The notes under the pieces are model-generated. The model worked only from the letters and a program-made list of their open reading frames with translations. It was not told where the DNA came from and did no database searches. From contig NZ_QQAV01000016.1 in the NCBI RefSeq assembly GCF_003350475.1, positions 1-64,000 of the forward strand: 64,000 nt of DNA. The letters run 5' to 3'. Every line of letters starts with the position of its first letter. The first letter of the stretch is position 1. The position numbers and the translations under genes were made by a program. This DNA is from Pseudacidovorax intermedius. GTDB taxonomy: Bacteria > Pseudomonadota > Gammaproteobacteria > Burkholderiales > Burkholderiaceae_C. Below, piece by piece: positions 1 through 9,376 of the stretch.

Positions 1-968
1 ATGGTCACCGGGATGCCGGCATTCAGGAAGTTCATGCTGATGCCGCCGCCCATGGTGCCGGCGCCGATCACGCCCACCGTCTTGACGGGGCGCTGGGGCG
101 TGTCGTCGGGCACGTCGGCGATCTTGGCGGCCGCGCGCTCGCCGAAGAAGATGTTGCGCAGCGCCGCCGACTCGGCCGTCCACACCAGCTCGGTCACGCC
201 GCGGCGCTCGAAGGCCAGCGCCTCGTCGAAGGGCAGGCGCACCGACTGGGCGACGCAATCCAGGCACAGCAGCGGCGCCGGGAAGTGGCGCGACGCCCCG
301 GCCACCTGGGTGCGTGCGAACTGCAGATAGGCCTCGGGCGCCGGATGCACCACCTGCAGCTCGCGCACGCGCGGCAGCGGGCGCACCGCGGCGTGCTGCC
401 GCGCGAAGGCCACCGCAGCGCCGACCACGTCGGCGTCCACCAGTTCGTCGATCAGGCGCTGTCCCGGCAGCCGGGCCAGGTCCTCGCTCATCACCGTCTC
501 GCCGGTCACGATCATGTTCAGGGCCGGCTCCAGCCCGATGAGGCGGGGCAGCCGCTGCGTGCCGCTCGCACCGGGCAGGATGCCGATGCGCACCTCGGGC
601 AGCGAGACCTGCGTGCCCCGCTGTACCAGGCGGTAGTGGCAGCCCATGGCCAGCTCCAGCCCGCCGCCCATGGCCACGCGGTGCACGGCCGCGACGATGG
701 GCTTGTCGCTGCGCTCGATGAAGTCGATGACGTCGACCAGGTCCGGCGCCATGGTCGCCTCGGGCCGGTTGAACTCGCGGATGTCCGCCCCGCCGCAGAA
801 GGCGCGACCCCGGCCGGTGAGCACCATGGCCTTCACCTGCGGATCGCTGCCGGCGCGTGCAACCGATTCGGCGATGAAGCGACGGTTGGCCAGGCCCAGG
901 CTGTTGACGGGCGGCGTGTCCATGGTGATGACGGCGACGCCGTCCTGAATCTCGTAGCTGCCGCTCAT
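1..968 (-). CDS. FadB/FadJ-type bifunctional enoyl-CoA hydratase / 3-hydroxyacyl-CoA dehydrogenase, 3' end outside window
   Basis: This partial gene reads leftward off the window; 322 codons are visible. The N-terminal crotonase domain has the oxyanion-hole stretch CGGADIREF and both catalytic glutamates, in GGGLELAMG and LPEVRIGILPG. After a linker the NAD-binding Rossmann motif VGVIGAGTMGGG begins just before the edge, so the missing part should be the dehydrogenase domains of a protein of about 700 residues. It would hydrate enoyl-CoA and oxidise the 3-hydroxyacyl-CoA in beta-oxidation. The ATG at 968 follows GGAGA at good spacing. The gene diverges from the MaoC hydratase and acyl-CoA dehydrogenase to its right. 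The substrate is not deducible. Confidence 0.93.
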   Translation of the reverse strand, partial: MSGSYEIQDGVAVITMDTPPVNSLGLANRRFIAESVARAGSDPQVKAMVLTGRGRAFCGGADIREFNRPEATMAPDLVDVIDFIERSDKPIVAAVHRVAMGGGLELAMGCHYRLVQRGTQVSLPEVRIGILPGASGTQRLPRLIGLEPALNMIVTGETVMSEDLARLPGQRLIDELVDADVVGAAVAFARQHAAVRPLPRVRELQVVHPAPEAYLQFARTQVAGASRHFPAPLLCLDCVAQSVRLPFDEALAFERRGVTELVWTAESAALRNIFFGERAAAKIADVPDDTPQRPVKTVGVIGAGTMGGGISMNFLNAGIPVT

Positions 969-1167
969 GGGATGTCTCCTGGTCGGGTGTTGGGATCGGG
1001 CATGGGCCGTGCCCAAGGGGCCGGCGGGCCGATGTTCAGTCGCCCGTGCGACGCAGCGCATCAGCACTTTGAATCGCTCCGATGAAAACACTGCATGCCA
1101 CGGGGCTGCGCGACGCCGCCCGGCACGGCACCATCGGTGCACTCCCTTCGGCTTTCTCCGCACCCGC

Positions 1168-1626
1168 ATGACCGCCCTCACCCGCGCCAACCTCCACGAC
1201 TTTGTCGGCCAGTCCATCGGCACCTCGTCATGGGTCGATGTGCCCCAGTCGCGCATCGACGCCTTTGCCGACTGCACCGGCGACCGGCAATGGATCCACA
1301 TCGACGTGGCGCGCGCCACGCGCGAAAGCCCGTTCGGCGCGCCCATCGCCCACGGCTTCCTCACGCTGTCGCTGCTGCCCATCACCAGCTACGAGCTGCT
1401 GGAAGGACTGTCGCCCACGAAGTCGGTCAACTACGGGCTCGACAAGCTGCGCTTCATGTCGCCCGTCCAGGCCGGCGCACGGGTGCGCAACCACATGCGC
1501 CTGTTGGCCGCCGAGGCGCGCGACGACGGCTGGACGCTGCTGCGCTGCGAGAACACCATGGAGATCGAAGGCCAGGACAAGCCAGCGCTGGTGGCGGTGA
1601 GCCTGGGCCTGTTCTCCTGGGACTGA
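1168..1626 (+). CDS. MaoC-like (R)-specific enoyl-CoA hydratase
   Basis: 152 residues, a single hot-dog domain of normal length for the MaoC/hydratase-2 family. The signature is present: the TGDRQWIHID block (residues about 36-45) carries the catalytic Asp and His of hydratase 2, followed by GAPIAHGFLTLSL. The family hydrates trans-2-enoyl-CoA to (R)-3-hydroxyacyl-CoA. The frame stays open upstream to 967, but the conserved protein begins at this ATG (MTALTRANLHDF). No strong ribosome-binding site is visible, so the start is inferred from the family. It lies 48 bp before an acyl-CoA dehydrogenase on the same strand, which suggests an oxidation-then-hydration pair. Confidence 0.88.
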   Translation: MTALTRANLHDFVGQSIGTSSWVDVPQSRIDAFADCTGDRQWIHIDVARATRESPFGAPIAHGFLTLSLLPITSYELLEGLSPTKSVNYGLDKLRFMSPVQAGARVRNHMRLLAAEARDDGWTLLRCENTMEIEGQDKPALVAVSLGLFSWD

Positions 1627-1674
1627 ACGCGCCCGCGTCCCCCGCTTCCATCCGCTCCAACCGAGACACACCAC

Positions 1675-2916
<1,242 letters not shown>

Positions 2917-2967
2917 GCGCGGGCGCCGCGGGGCCTGCGCCCTGCGTCGCCGGCCCCCGGCGGCGAT

Positions 2968-4647
2968 TCAGGCGCCGCTGGCGCGCGGCGCAGTGAAGCC
3001 GGGCTCGCGCAGCATGCGCCGCAGCAGCTTGCCGTTGTCGGCGGCGGGCAGGCCATCGCGAAAGACGATGGTGCGTGGCACCTTGTAGTGCGACATGTGC
3101 GCCTGGCACCACTCGATCAGCACCTGATCCGTGCGGTCGCGGTGACGCCCGAAGCCATCAACGCGGATCTGCCGCGCGGCCGGATCCTTGAGCACCACGT
3201 AGGCCTGCAGCGCCTCGCCGCGGTCCGGGTCGGGCAGCCCGATCACCGCGGCCTGGCGCACGTCGGGATGGGTCGCCAGGATGGCCTCCACCTCCTCGGG
3301 GAAGACGCTGTAGCTCCAGACCTTGATCATCTCCTTGCGCCGTCCCACGAAGGTGAGGTAGCCCTCCTCGTCAAGCCGGCCGATGTCGCCCGTGCGCACC
3401 CAGCCGTCGCGCAACATGGCCGCCGTGGCCTCAGGCCGCATCCAGTAGCCTCTGAAGGGCAGGGGGCCGCGCAGCAGGATCTCGCCAACGGCGCCGCAGG
3501 GCCGGGGCTGACCGGTGTCGGGGTCGACGATGCGCACCTCGGTGCCGGGCACCGGCCTTCCATTGGTGCCCCAGCGCACGGCGTCGGCGGGCATCATCAC
3601 GTCGGAGCTGTGGGTCTCGCTCAGGCCGTAGCCTGCCTCGAACACCTGGGCACCGCCGGTGAATCGGTGCCAGCGGTCGGCGAGCGCACGGGTCAGGATG
3701 GTGCCGAAGCTGGTGCTGGCGGTGCCGCGCAGGGACGACACGTCATAGGTGTGCGCGTCGTCGGCGCCCATGACCAGTTCCAGCGAGGGCGCCATGGTGT
3801 ACCACCACGTCACGCGGCAGGCCTCGATGGCCTGCAGCACGGCGGTGGCGTCGAAGCGGCCCAGCAGCACCACCGTGGCGCCCATGTAGAGCACCACGCC
3901 CATCCCCGCCAGCAGGCCCGAGATGTGGTGAAGCGGCACGTCGGCCAGCAGCACGTCGTCGGCTGTCAGCCCCCAGCAGATCGACGTGGCGGCCGACTTG
4001 TAGAGCGCGACGTCATGGCCCAGCATGGCCGCCTTGGGCAGGCCCGTCGTGCCCGAGGTGCAGGCCATGAGCGCCACCTCGTCCATGGCCAGGTCGGCCA
4101 GAGGCTCGAAGGGCAGCATGGCCTCGAGCTCGTCCATGAGATCGACCACGCCGTCGGGCCAGGGCTTGGCGGGCTCGCCCGGCAGGCGGATGCAGGCGGG
4201 CACGTCCATGGCCAGCACGCCAGGCAGCATGTCGCCTGCCCGCACCCCGTACACGGTGCAATCGCGCCCGCCAGGCCGGGACTCATGGACCGTGGGCAGG
4301 TCCTCCTCGCCGGCGACCACGGCCCGCACGTCGAGTTCAGCGAACTGATGCGCAAGTTCGTACCGCCGGGCATGGGGACTGCAGGCGCTGACGACCACCC
4401 CCAGCTTCTGCGCACCCAGGTGGGCGATCACGAACTGCGGGCAGTTGTGGAGCACCAGCACCAGCACGTCGCCCTGCGACAGTCCGCGCTGGCGCAGGCT
4501 CTGGGCAAAGCGGTCGCTCAGGTCGTCGAGTTCGGCGTAACTGATGCGCCGGCCGTACCAGACGATGGCGGGCTTGTCGGGCGTGGCGCGGGCATGCAGA
4601 CGCAGGTAGTCATGCAGCGGCCGCTCGCCGTGGCGGTAGTCGATCAT
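2968..4647 (-). CDS. AMP-forming acyl-CoA synthetase / CoA ligase
   Basis: 559 residues of the ANL superfamily. The phosphate-binding loop CTSGTTGLPKAA lies at about residues 196-207, followed by GYGLSETHSS, WVRTGDIGRLDEEGYLTFVGRRKEMIKV and a C-terminal ADNGKLLRR that carries the adenylation-step lysine. It activates a carboxylic acid with ATP and CoA and would feed the acyl-CoA enzymes around it. I chose the ATG at 4647 because GGAGA stands about 10 bases upstream and the conserved N-terminus starts there; the frame stays open for 143 more codons without family similarity. It is 200 bp downstream of the GntR gene on the same strand. The substrate is unknown. Confidence 0.92.
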   Translation of the reverse strand: MIDYRHGERPLHDYLRLHARATPDKPAIVWYGRRISYAELDDLSDRFAQSLRQRGLSQGDVLVLVLHNCPQFVIAHLGAQKLGVVVSACSPHARRYELAHQFAELDVRAVVAGEEDLPTVHESRPGGRDCTVYGVRAGDMLPGVLAMDVPACIRLPGEPAKPWPDGVVDLMDELEAMLPFEPLADLAMDEVALMACTSGTTGLPKAAMLGHDVALYKSAATSICWGLTADDVLLADVPLHHISGLLAGMGVVLYMGATVVLLGRFDATAVLQAIEACRVTWWYTMAPSLELVMGADDAHTYDVSSLRGTASTSFGTILTRALADRWHRFTGGAQVFEAGYGLSETHSSDVMMPADAVRWGTNGRPVPGTEVRIVDPDTGQPRPCGAVGEILLRGPLPFRGYWMRPEATAAMLRDGWVRTGDIGRLDEEGYLTFVGRRKEMIKVWSYSVFPEEVEAILATHPDVRQAAVIGLPDPDRGEALQAYVVLKDPAARQIRVDGFGRHRDRTDQVLIEWCQAHMSHYKVPRTIVFRDGLPAADNGKLLRRMLREPGFTAPRASGA

Positions 4648-4847
4648 CCTGGCTTGTCTCCGGATCATTCGATGCGACCGGATACCGCGGGGCGGTTCCG
4701 GCTTCTTCCCGGATGATGACCCGCGCAGAGCGCCACCGCAAGGCGCGCCGGATGAATGTTGGGCATGGGCAAGCATGCCGGGGCTGCATGGCGCGGCGCA
4801 GCAAAGCACCGCCGCATCGCGGACCGGACGTCCGGCCGCCGGGACGA

Positions 4848-5573
4848 TCAGGCGCCGGCGGCCACCGTGGCGCCCGCCGTGGCTCCCTGCTGCTCGTGCA
4901 GGTAGGCCAGGATGGGGGCCATCGTGCGTTCGATCTCTTCCTCGATGCCGGCACGCGCGGTGTCCGCATCCGCCTTGCGCAGGCCGCGCAGCACGCGCTG
5001 GTGCGGGTGCTGGCGCCGCGGCTCGGCCATGGGCCGCGTCTGCAGTGCCCGCATCAGCGGCCCGCATTGCAGCCACAGGCCTTCGATCATGCGCAGCAGC
5101 ACGGGCTTGCCCGCCAGCGCATACACCGCCAGGTGGAAGCGCTCGGAGGCGAGCAGCTCGCCGGCGAAGTCCGCCGCCTCATGGCGGGCGGCCATGTCGC
5201 GGTGCAGCTGCTCCAGGCGGGCGATGTCCTCCGGGCCGGCCAGGGCCGCCGCATGCGCGGCCGCACGCCCTTCGAGCATCAGCCGCAGCTCGCACACCTC
5301 GGCGAAGCGCATGGCCGACATGACCGGCACGCGCACCGAATGGTGGCCGACCTGCTCCAGCGCCTGTTCGGAGATCAACCTGGCAAAGGCCTCGCGCACC
5401 GGCGTCGGGCTGATGCCCATCTCGGCCGCGAGGTCGCGCAGCTTGAGCTTCTCGCCCGGGGCGAAGCGCCCCGCCTTCAGGTCGCGGCACAGGCGGCCAT
5501 AGGCCAGGCCGTTGAGGCTTTCACGGGTCAGGGGCGCGTCGTCCATGGCTGCAGCGGCGGGGCCGAAAGTCAT
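4848..5573 (-). CDS. GntR-family transcriptional regulator, FadR/FCD subfamily
   Basis: 241 residues. The N-terminal winged helix includes LKLRDLAAEMGISPTPVREAFARL (residues about 46-69), the standard GntR recognition region. The C-terminal all-helical FCD domain holds acid and histidine positions (ELRLMLEGRAA, FHLAVYALAG, HQRVL) of the metal- and ligand-binding pocket. It likely senses an acid or CoA intermediate and represses the neighbouring catabolic operon, of which it is the last gene on the minus strand. Translation from the ATG at 5573 (a TTG lies two codons earlier) has no ribosome-binding site, but an AT-rich promoter-like stretch lies immediately upstream, so a leaderless mRNA is possible. 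Confidence 0.9.
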   Translation of the reverse strand: MTFGPAAAAMDDAPLTRESLNGLAYGRLCRDLKAGRFAPGEKLKLRDLAAEMGISPTPVREAFARLISEQALEQVGHHSVRVPVMSAMRFAEVCELRLMLEGRAAAHAAALAGPEDIARLEQLHRDMAARHEAADFAGELLASERFHLAVYALAGKPVLLRMIEGLWLQCGPLMRALQTRPMAEPRRQHPHQRVLRGLRKADADTARAGIEEEIERTMAPILAYLHEQQGATAGATVAAGA

Positions 5574-5600
5574 TTGCAATAAGTTATATCGTACAAGTCC
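5574..5600 (-). promoter_or_regulatory. AT-rich promoter/operator candidate directly before the GntR gene
   Basis: Read on the minus strand, this 27-base stretch contains TTGTACGATATAAC and TTGCAA and ends at the regulator's ATG. TATAAC ends about 9 bases before the start codon, where a -10 box would sit for a leaderless transcript. GTTATA/TATAAC is also the centre of the palindrome at 9345-9360, although overall similarity to that site is only 9 of 16 positions. It may be an internal promoter with an autoregulatory site; this is inference from position and composition. Confidence 0.4.
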
Positions 5601-5606
5601 ACTGCC

Positions 5607-6452
5607 TCAACGGCCGGTGAAGCGCGGGGCGCGCTTCTCCAGGAAATGCGCGACGCCCTCCTGGAAGTCCTCGCTGTCGAACGAGGCCACCATGTCGGCG
5701 TCGGCCCGCCGCCAGGCGGCGTCCAGGTCCTGGAACAGCCCGTCGTACACCTGCCGCTTGATCACGCCGATGGAGCGCGGCGACGCCGCATGCGTCCACT
5801 CCCGCGCCAAGCCCTGCACCGCGGCAAGGAAGCCGTCGGCGGGTCGCGCACGCACCAGGCCCAAGCGCTCGGCCTCGTCCGTCATCAGGGTGCGGGCCGA
5901 CATCAGCAGATCGAGCGCGTTGGTGAGGCCGACGATGCGAGGCAGCATCCACGAGGCGCCGTGCTCCGCGATCAGCCCGCGCTTGGCAAAGGCGGTGGTG
6001 AGCTTCTGCCCCTCGGCCATGTAGCGGAAGTCGCAGAACAGCGCCATGCACAGCCCGATGCCCGCCACCGGCCCGTTGATGGCCGCGAAGATGGGCTTGG
6101 GCACCTTCAGCAGGTAGCTGAAGCGCCAGGCGTAGTTGCGGTCCAGTCCCTCTGGCGCGGCCGCCTGCGCACCGCCCGCGGGTGCGGCGGCCGTGGCGTC
6201 GCCCGCCGCGGTGCCGCGGGTGCCGGCTTCGAGGATGTCCATGTCGGCCCCGGCGCAGAAGCCCCGGCCGGCGCCGGTGACCACGATGGCCCGCACCGCC
6301 GTGTCGGCCTCGGCGGCTTCGATGGCACGGCGGAACTCGGCCTCCATGGCCTCGGTCCAGGCGTTGAGGCGCTCGGGCCGGTTGAGCGTCAGGGTCATGA
6401 CGCCGTCGTCCACCGCGGTGGCGATCTGCTGGAAGTCGTCGTACGAAGGCAT
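5607..6452 (-). CDS. Enoyl-CoA hydratase/isomerase family protein
   Basis: 281 residues of the crotonase fold. LTLNRPERLNAW starts the domain; GRGFCAGADMDIL forms the first oxyanion-hole segment; PIFAAINGPVAGIGLCMALFCDFRYM is the second. In that second segment the usual first catalytic Glu position is not obvious, so isomerase or another crotonase chemistry is possible. An Ala/Gly-rich insertion follows AGADMDILEAGTRG and makes the protein slightly longer than usual. The ATG at 6452 follows a CGGAG-like element. It lies 40 bp after the SDR in the 9282-4848 operon. Specificity is unknown. Confidence 0.9.
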   Translation of the reverse strand: MPSYDDFQQIATAVDDGVMTLTLNRPERLNAWTEAMEAEFRRAIEAAEADTAVRAIVVTGAGRGFCAGADMDILEAGTRGTAAGDATAAAPAGGAQAAAPEGLDRNYAWRFSYLLKVPKPIFAAINGPVAGIGLCMALFCDFRYMAEGQKLTTAFAKRGLIAEHGASWMLPRIVGLTNALDLLMSARTLMTDEAERLGLVRARPADGFLAAVQGLAREWTHAASPRSIGVIKRQVYDGLFQDLDAAWRRADADMVASFDSEDFQEGVAHFLEKRAPRFTGR

Positions 6453-6492
6453 GCGTCGCTCCGGTATTGGATGGGCGGGCGATGGGCCGGCT

Positions 6493-7263
6493 TCAGGCCT
6501 CGCCACCGACGGTGGCGCCACCGTCGATGACCAGCGTGGTGCCGGTGATGAAGCGGCCGGCCTCGGAGGCCAGCAGCAGGGCGGCGCCGGCGATGTCCTC
6601 CGGCTCGCCAATGCGGTGCAGCGGGCTCGATGCGAGCGCGGCGGCCAGCGTGTCGGGGTTGTCCCAGAGCGCCTTGGCGAAGTCGGTCTTGATCAGGCCC
6701 GGCGCGATGCAGTTGGTGCGGATGCCCTGCTTGCCCCACTCCAGCGCCAGGTTGCGCGCGAGCTGCATGTCCGCCGCTTTCGATATGGCATAGGCGCCCA
6801 GCACGCGCGAGCCGGTCAGGCCGGCGATGGAGCTGATGATCACCACGCTGCCGCCACCCTTGGCCGCCATGCCCGGCGCCACGCGGTTGACCAGCCACAG
6901 GTTGGAGCGGATGTTCACGTCCATCACCTTGGAGAAGGCTTCGTCGGTGATGCCGGACATCGGCCCGTAGTACGGGTTGACCGCCGCATTGCAGACCAGC
7001 ACGTCGACGCTGCCGTAGTGCGATTCGGTCTGGTCCACCAGCGCAAGCACCTCGTCCTTGCGCGAGATGTTGCAGGCGATGGCCGTGGCCTCGCCGCCTT
7101 CGGTGCGGATCTGGTCGACCACGGCGGCACAGGCATCGGCCTTGCGGCTGGTGATCACGACCCGCGCACCGGCCCGGGCGAAGGCCAGCGCGATGGCGCG
7201 GCCGATGCCGCGCGACGAGCCGGTGACGATGGCGGTCTTGTCCTTGAGCGAGAAGCTGTCCAT
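6493..7263 (-). CDS. Short-chain dehydrogenase/reductase (3-hydroxyacyl-CoA dehydrogenase-like)
   Basis: 256 residues, classical SDR. The cofactor loop TGSSRGIG is at 14-21, NAA at 92-94, catalytic Ser in IISSIAG near 144, and Tyr158-x-x-x-Lys162 in YAISK. The C-terminus IDGGATVGG is typical of FabG-like enzymes. An Arg at position 40 after the second beta-strand hints at NADP, but this is weak. In this operon it would oxidise the 3-hydroxyacyl-CoA made by the flanking hydratases. The ATG at 7263 is chosen because GGAGA lies 6 bases upstream; an earlier in-frame ATG at 7290 overlaps the preceding gene. Confidence 0.92.
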   Translation of the reverse strand: MDSFSLKDKTAIVTGSSRGIGRAIALAFARAGARVVITSRKADACAAVVDQIRTEGGEATAIACNISRKDEVLALVDQTESHYGSVDVLVCNAAVNPYYGPMSGITDEAFSKVMDVNIRSNLWLVNRVAPGMAAKGGGSVVIISSIAGLTGSRVLGAYAISKAADMQLARNLALEWGKQGIRTNCIAPGLIKTDFAKALWDNPDTLAAALASSPLHRIGEPEDIAGAALLLASEAGRFITGTTLVIDGGATVGGEA

Positions 7264-7289
7264 GGGTTTCTCCGGCGCCAGCGGGCGCA

Positions 7290-8084
7290 TCAGCGGTTGT
7301 GGAAGACGGGGGTACGCTTGTCCATGAAGGCCCGGGCGGCCTCGAGGTGGTCCTCCGTCATGGCGCAGCGGATGTGGCGGATGGCTTCGTGGTCCAGCGC
7401 CTGCGCCAGCGTGGCGCCCTGCTCCGCCACATTCAGGTTGGACTTGATGTGGCCGAGGGTGATGGTGGGGCCGGCCGCCAGCTGGCGTGCGAGCCGCTGC
7501 CCTTCGTCATCGAGCGCCTCGTCGGGCACCACCTGCGTGACCAGACCCATTCGCAAGGCCTCCTCGGCCTGCAGCACGGGCGACAGCAGCGCGAAGGCCC
7601 GGGCACGCGGACCCAGCAGCTGCGTGAGGAAGTAGGTGCTGCCGAAATCGCCCGACAGCCCCACCTTGGCGAAGGCCGAGGTCATCTTGAGCGTGGAGCC
7701 GGCCACCAGCAGGTCGCAGGCCAGGGCCAGCGACAGGCCGGCCCCGGCGCAGGCGCCGCGCACCACGGCCAGCGTGGGCTTGGGCATCTCGTGCAGCAGG
7801 CGTGCGCATTCCATGTGCTCGCGCAGCTGGTGGGTGCGGGCTTCGAGCGTGGCCTCGGCGCCTTCCGACGCCGCCATGGCCTGCACGTCGCCACCGGCGC
7901 AGAAGCCGCGGCCGGCGCCCTTCAGCAGCACCGCGCGCACCTGCGGGTCGATGGCCGCACGGCGCAACGCGGCCAGCAGCGCGTCGGTCATGCTGGGCGT
8001 AAGCGCATTCAGCCGCTCGGGCCGGTTCAGCGTCAGGGTGAGCACGCCGCCGTCCAGCTGCTCGATCAATTCGGTGGTCATCAT
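7290..8084 (-). CDS. Enoyl-CoA hydratase/isomerase (PaaG-like)
   Basis: 264 residues of the crotonase superfamily. LTLNRPERLNALTPSM opens the domain; GRGFCAGGDVQAM and RGACAGAGLSLALACDLLV form the oxyanion hole; AFAKVGLSGDFGSTYFL follows, with Asp where hydratases have a second Glu. That pattern fits PaaG-type isomerases and similar single-acid enzymes better than a classical hydratase. Two ATGs (8084 and 8081) follow AAGGAG; the second has better spacing. The gene is 13 bp after the CoA-transferase and surely shares its message. Confidence 0.9.
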   Translation of the reverse strand: MMTTELIEQLDGGVLTLTLNRPERLNALTPSMTDALLAALRRAAIDPQVRAVLLKGAGRGFCAGGDVQAMAASEGAEATLEARTHQLREHMECARLLHEMPKPTLAVVRGACAGAGLSLALACDLLVAGSTLKMTSAFAKVGLSGDFGSTYFLTQLLGPRARAFALLSPVLQAEEALRMGLVTQVVPDEALDDEGQRLARQLAAGPTITLGHIKSNLNVAEQGATLAQALDHEAIRHIRCAMTEDHLEAARAFMDKRTPVFHNR

Positions 8085-8097
8085 GTCTCCTTCGTCG

Positions 8098-9282
8098 TCA
8101 AAGGGCTTCGGCCTGGCGCAGGGCGTCGACCTGCGCGGGGGTCCAGCCCAGCCACTGGCGCAGGACCTCGTCGTTGTGCGCGCCCACCTGCGGCAATGCG
8201 CTGCGCACGGCCAGCGGCGTGTCGGACAGATGGATGGTCACGCCCTGCATCGGCACCTCGGTACCGCCGAAGGGCAGGCGCACGATCGCGTCGCGATGGG
8301 CGAGCTGCGGGTTGTGGACCACTTCGTCGATGCGGGCGATCTTGGCGCAGGGCACGCCTTGCGCCTCCAGGCGCCGCACGATCTCGTCGGCCTCCAGCCC
8401 GGCCATCCAGTCGGCCACCAGGCCCTCCACCGCATCGCGGTGCGCCAGTCGGCTGGCCATGGTGGCGAAGCGCGGGTCGTCGATGAGGCCCGGGCGCTCC
8501 ATGGCGCGCAGCACGCGGGGAAACATGTTGTCGTCACCCCCCACCAGCAGCACATGGCGACCGTCGCCGGTCGCGAAGGTGTTGGAGGGTGCGACGAAGC
8601 GGTCGCGACTGCCCACGCGCGTCATGGTGGTGCCGAAGAGCAGCTGCTGCGGGATGGCCGTCATCAGCATCGACAGCGCACTCTCGAGGAGCGACACGTC
8701 GACCAGCTGCCCACGGCCTGTGGCATGGCGCGCATTGAGCGCCGCCAGGATGCCCAGGGCGGCATACATGCCCGTGGTGTAGTCGCAGATGAAGGAGCCG
8801 ATCATGGTGGGCGGCCCCTCGGGCTGGCCGGTCATGTCCATGAGGCCGCTCATGGCCTGGGCCACGCCGTCGAAGCACTGCTTGTTGGCGAGCGGCCCGT
8901 CCTGCCCGAAGCCGGAGATGCGCGCCATGACCAGGCGTGGGTTGAGGGCGTGCACTGCCTCCCAGCCCAGGCCCATCTTCTCCATGGTGCCCGGGCGGAA
9001 GTTCTCGACCAGCACGTCGGCCTCGGCAATCAGCGCGCGCAGCGTCGCCAGGCCCTCGGGATGGCGCAGATCCAGCGCCAGGCTCTTCTTGTTGCGGTTG
9101 ACGATGAAGGTGTAGAGGCTCTGGCCCTCGACGGCGGGCAAGGCCTGCCGAGCGTATTCCCCTTCGCCGGGCGGCTCGATCTTGACCACCTCGGCCCCCA
9201 TGTCGCCCAGCATCATGGCGCAATAGGGGCCGGCGATGAAGCGCGAGAGATCGAGGACGCGCAGGCCGGCCAGCGAGGTCAT
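8098..9282 (-). CDS. CaiB/BaiF family (class III) CoA-transferase
   Basis: 394 residues, normal for class III CoA-transferases. The N-terminal GLRVLDLSRFIAGP and EVVKIEPPGEGEY form the CoA-binding Rossmann part; VENFRPGTMEKMGLG is the family hallmark; Asp167 in ICDYTTGM matches the aspartate that forms the acyl-anhydride in formyl-CoA transferase. It would move CoA from a donor acyl-CoA (often succinyl-CoA) to an imported acid. It is the first gene of the minus-strand operon reaching down to the GntR regulator and shares the intergenic region with the divergent VOC gene. The substrate is unknown. Confidence 0.93.
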   Translation of the reverse strand: MTSLAGLRVLDLSRFIAGPYCAMMLGDMGAEVVKIEPPGEGEYARQALPAVEGQSLYTFIVNRNKKSLALDLRHPEGLATLRALIAEADVLVENFRPGTMEKMGLGWEAVHALNPRLVMARISGFGQDGPLANKQCFDGVAQAMSGLMDMTGQPEGPPTMIGSFICDYTTGMYAALGILAALNARHATGRGQLVDVSLLESALSMLMTAIPQQLLFGTTMTRVGSRDRFVAPSNTFATGDGRHVLLVGGDDNMFPRVLRAMERPGLIDDPRFATMASRLAHRDAVEGLVADWMAGLEADEIVRRLEAQGVPCAKIARIDEVVHNPQLAHRDAIVRLPFGGTEVPMQGVTIHLSDTPLAVRSALPQVGAHNDEVLRQWLGWTPAQVDALRQAEAL

Positions 9283-9344
9283 GGGAAATGTCTCCGTGTG
9301 GATGCGCGCCGTCTGCCTTTTCTCGATTCCTCAACGCGCTTTTT

Positions 9345-9360
9345 ATCTGTTATAACAGAT
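9345..9360. promoter_or_regulatory. Perfect 16-bp palindrome between divergent operons
   Basis: ATCTGTTATAACAGAT is a perfect inverted repeat in the 94-bp gap between the CoA-transferase (start 9282) and the VOC gene (start 9377). It sits 16 bases before the VOC start codon, just upstream of its CGGAGA ribosome-binding site, so a bound dimer would block that transcript. The obvious candidate protein is the GntR regulator at 4848-5573, the only regulator in either operon. Confidence 0.6.
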
Positions 9361-9376
9361 TTATCGGAGACAAAGC

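Noticed and set aside
4824-4835. Palindrome CCGGACGTCCGG after the GntR gene
   Set aside because: Such GC palindromes are expected by chance in this composition; no T-run follows, so it is not called a terminator.
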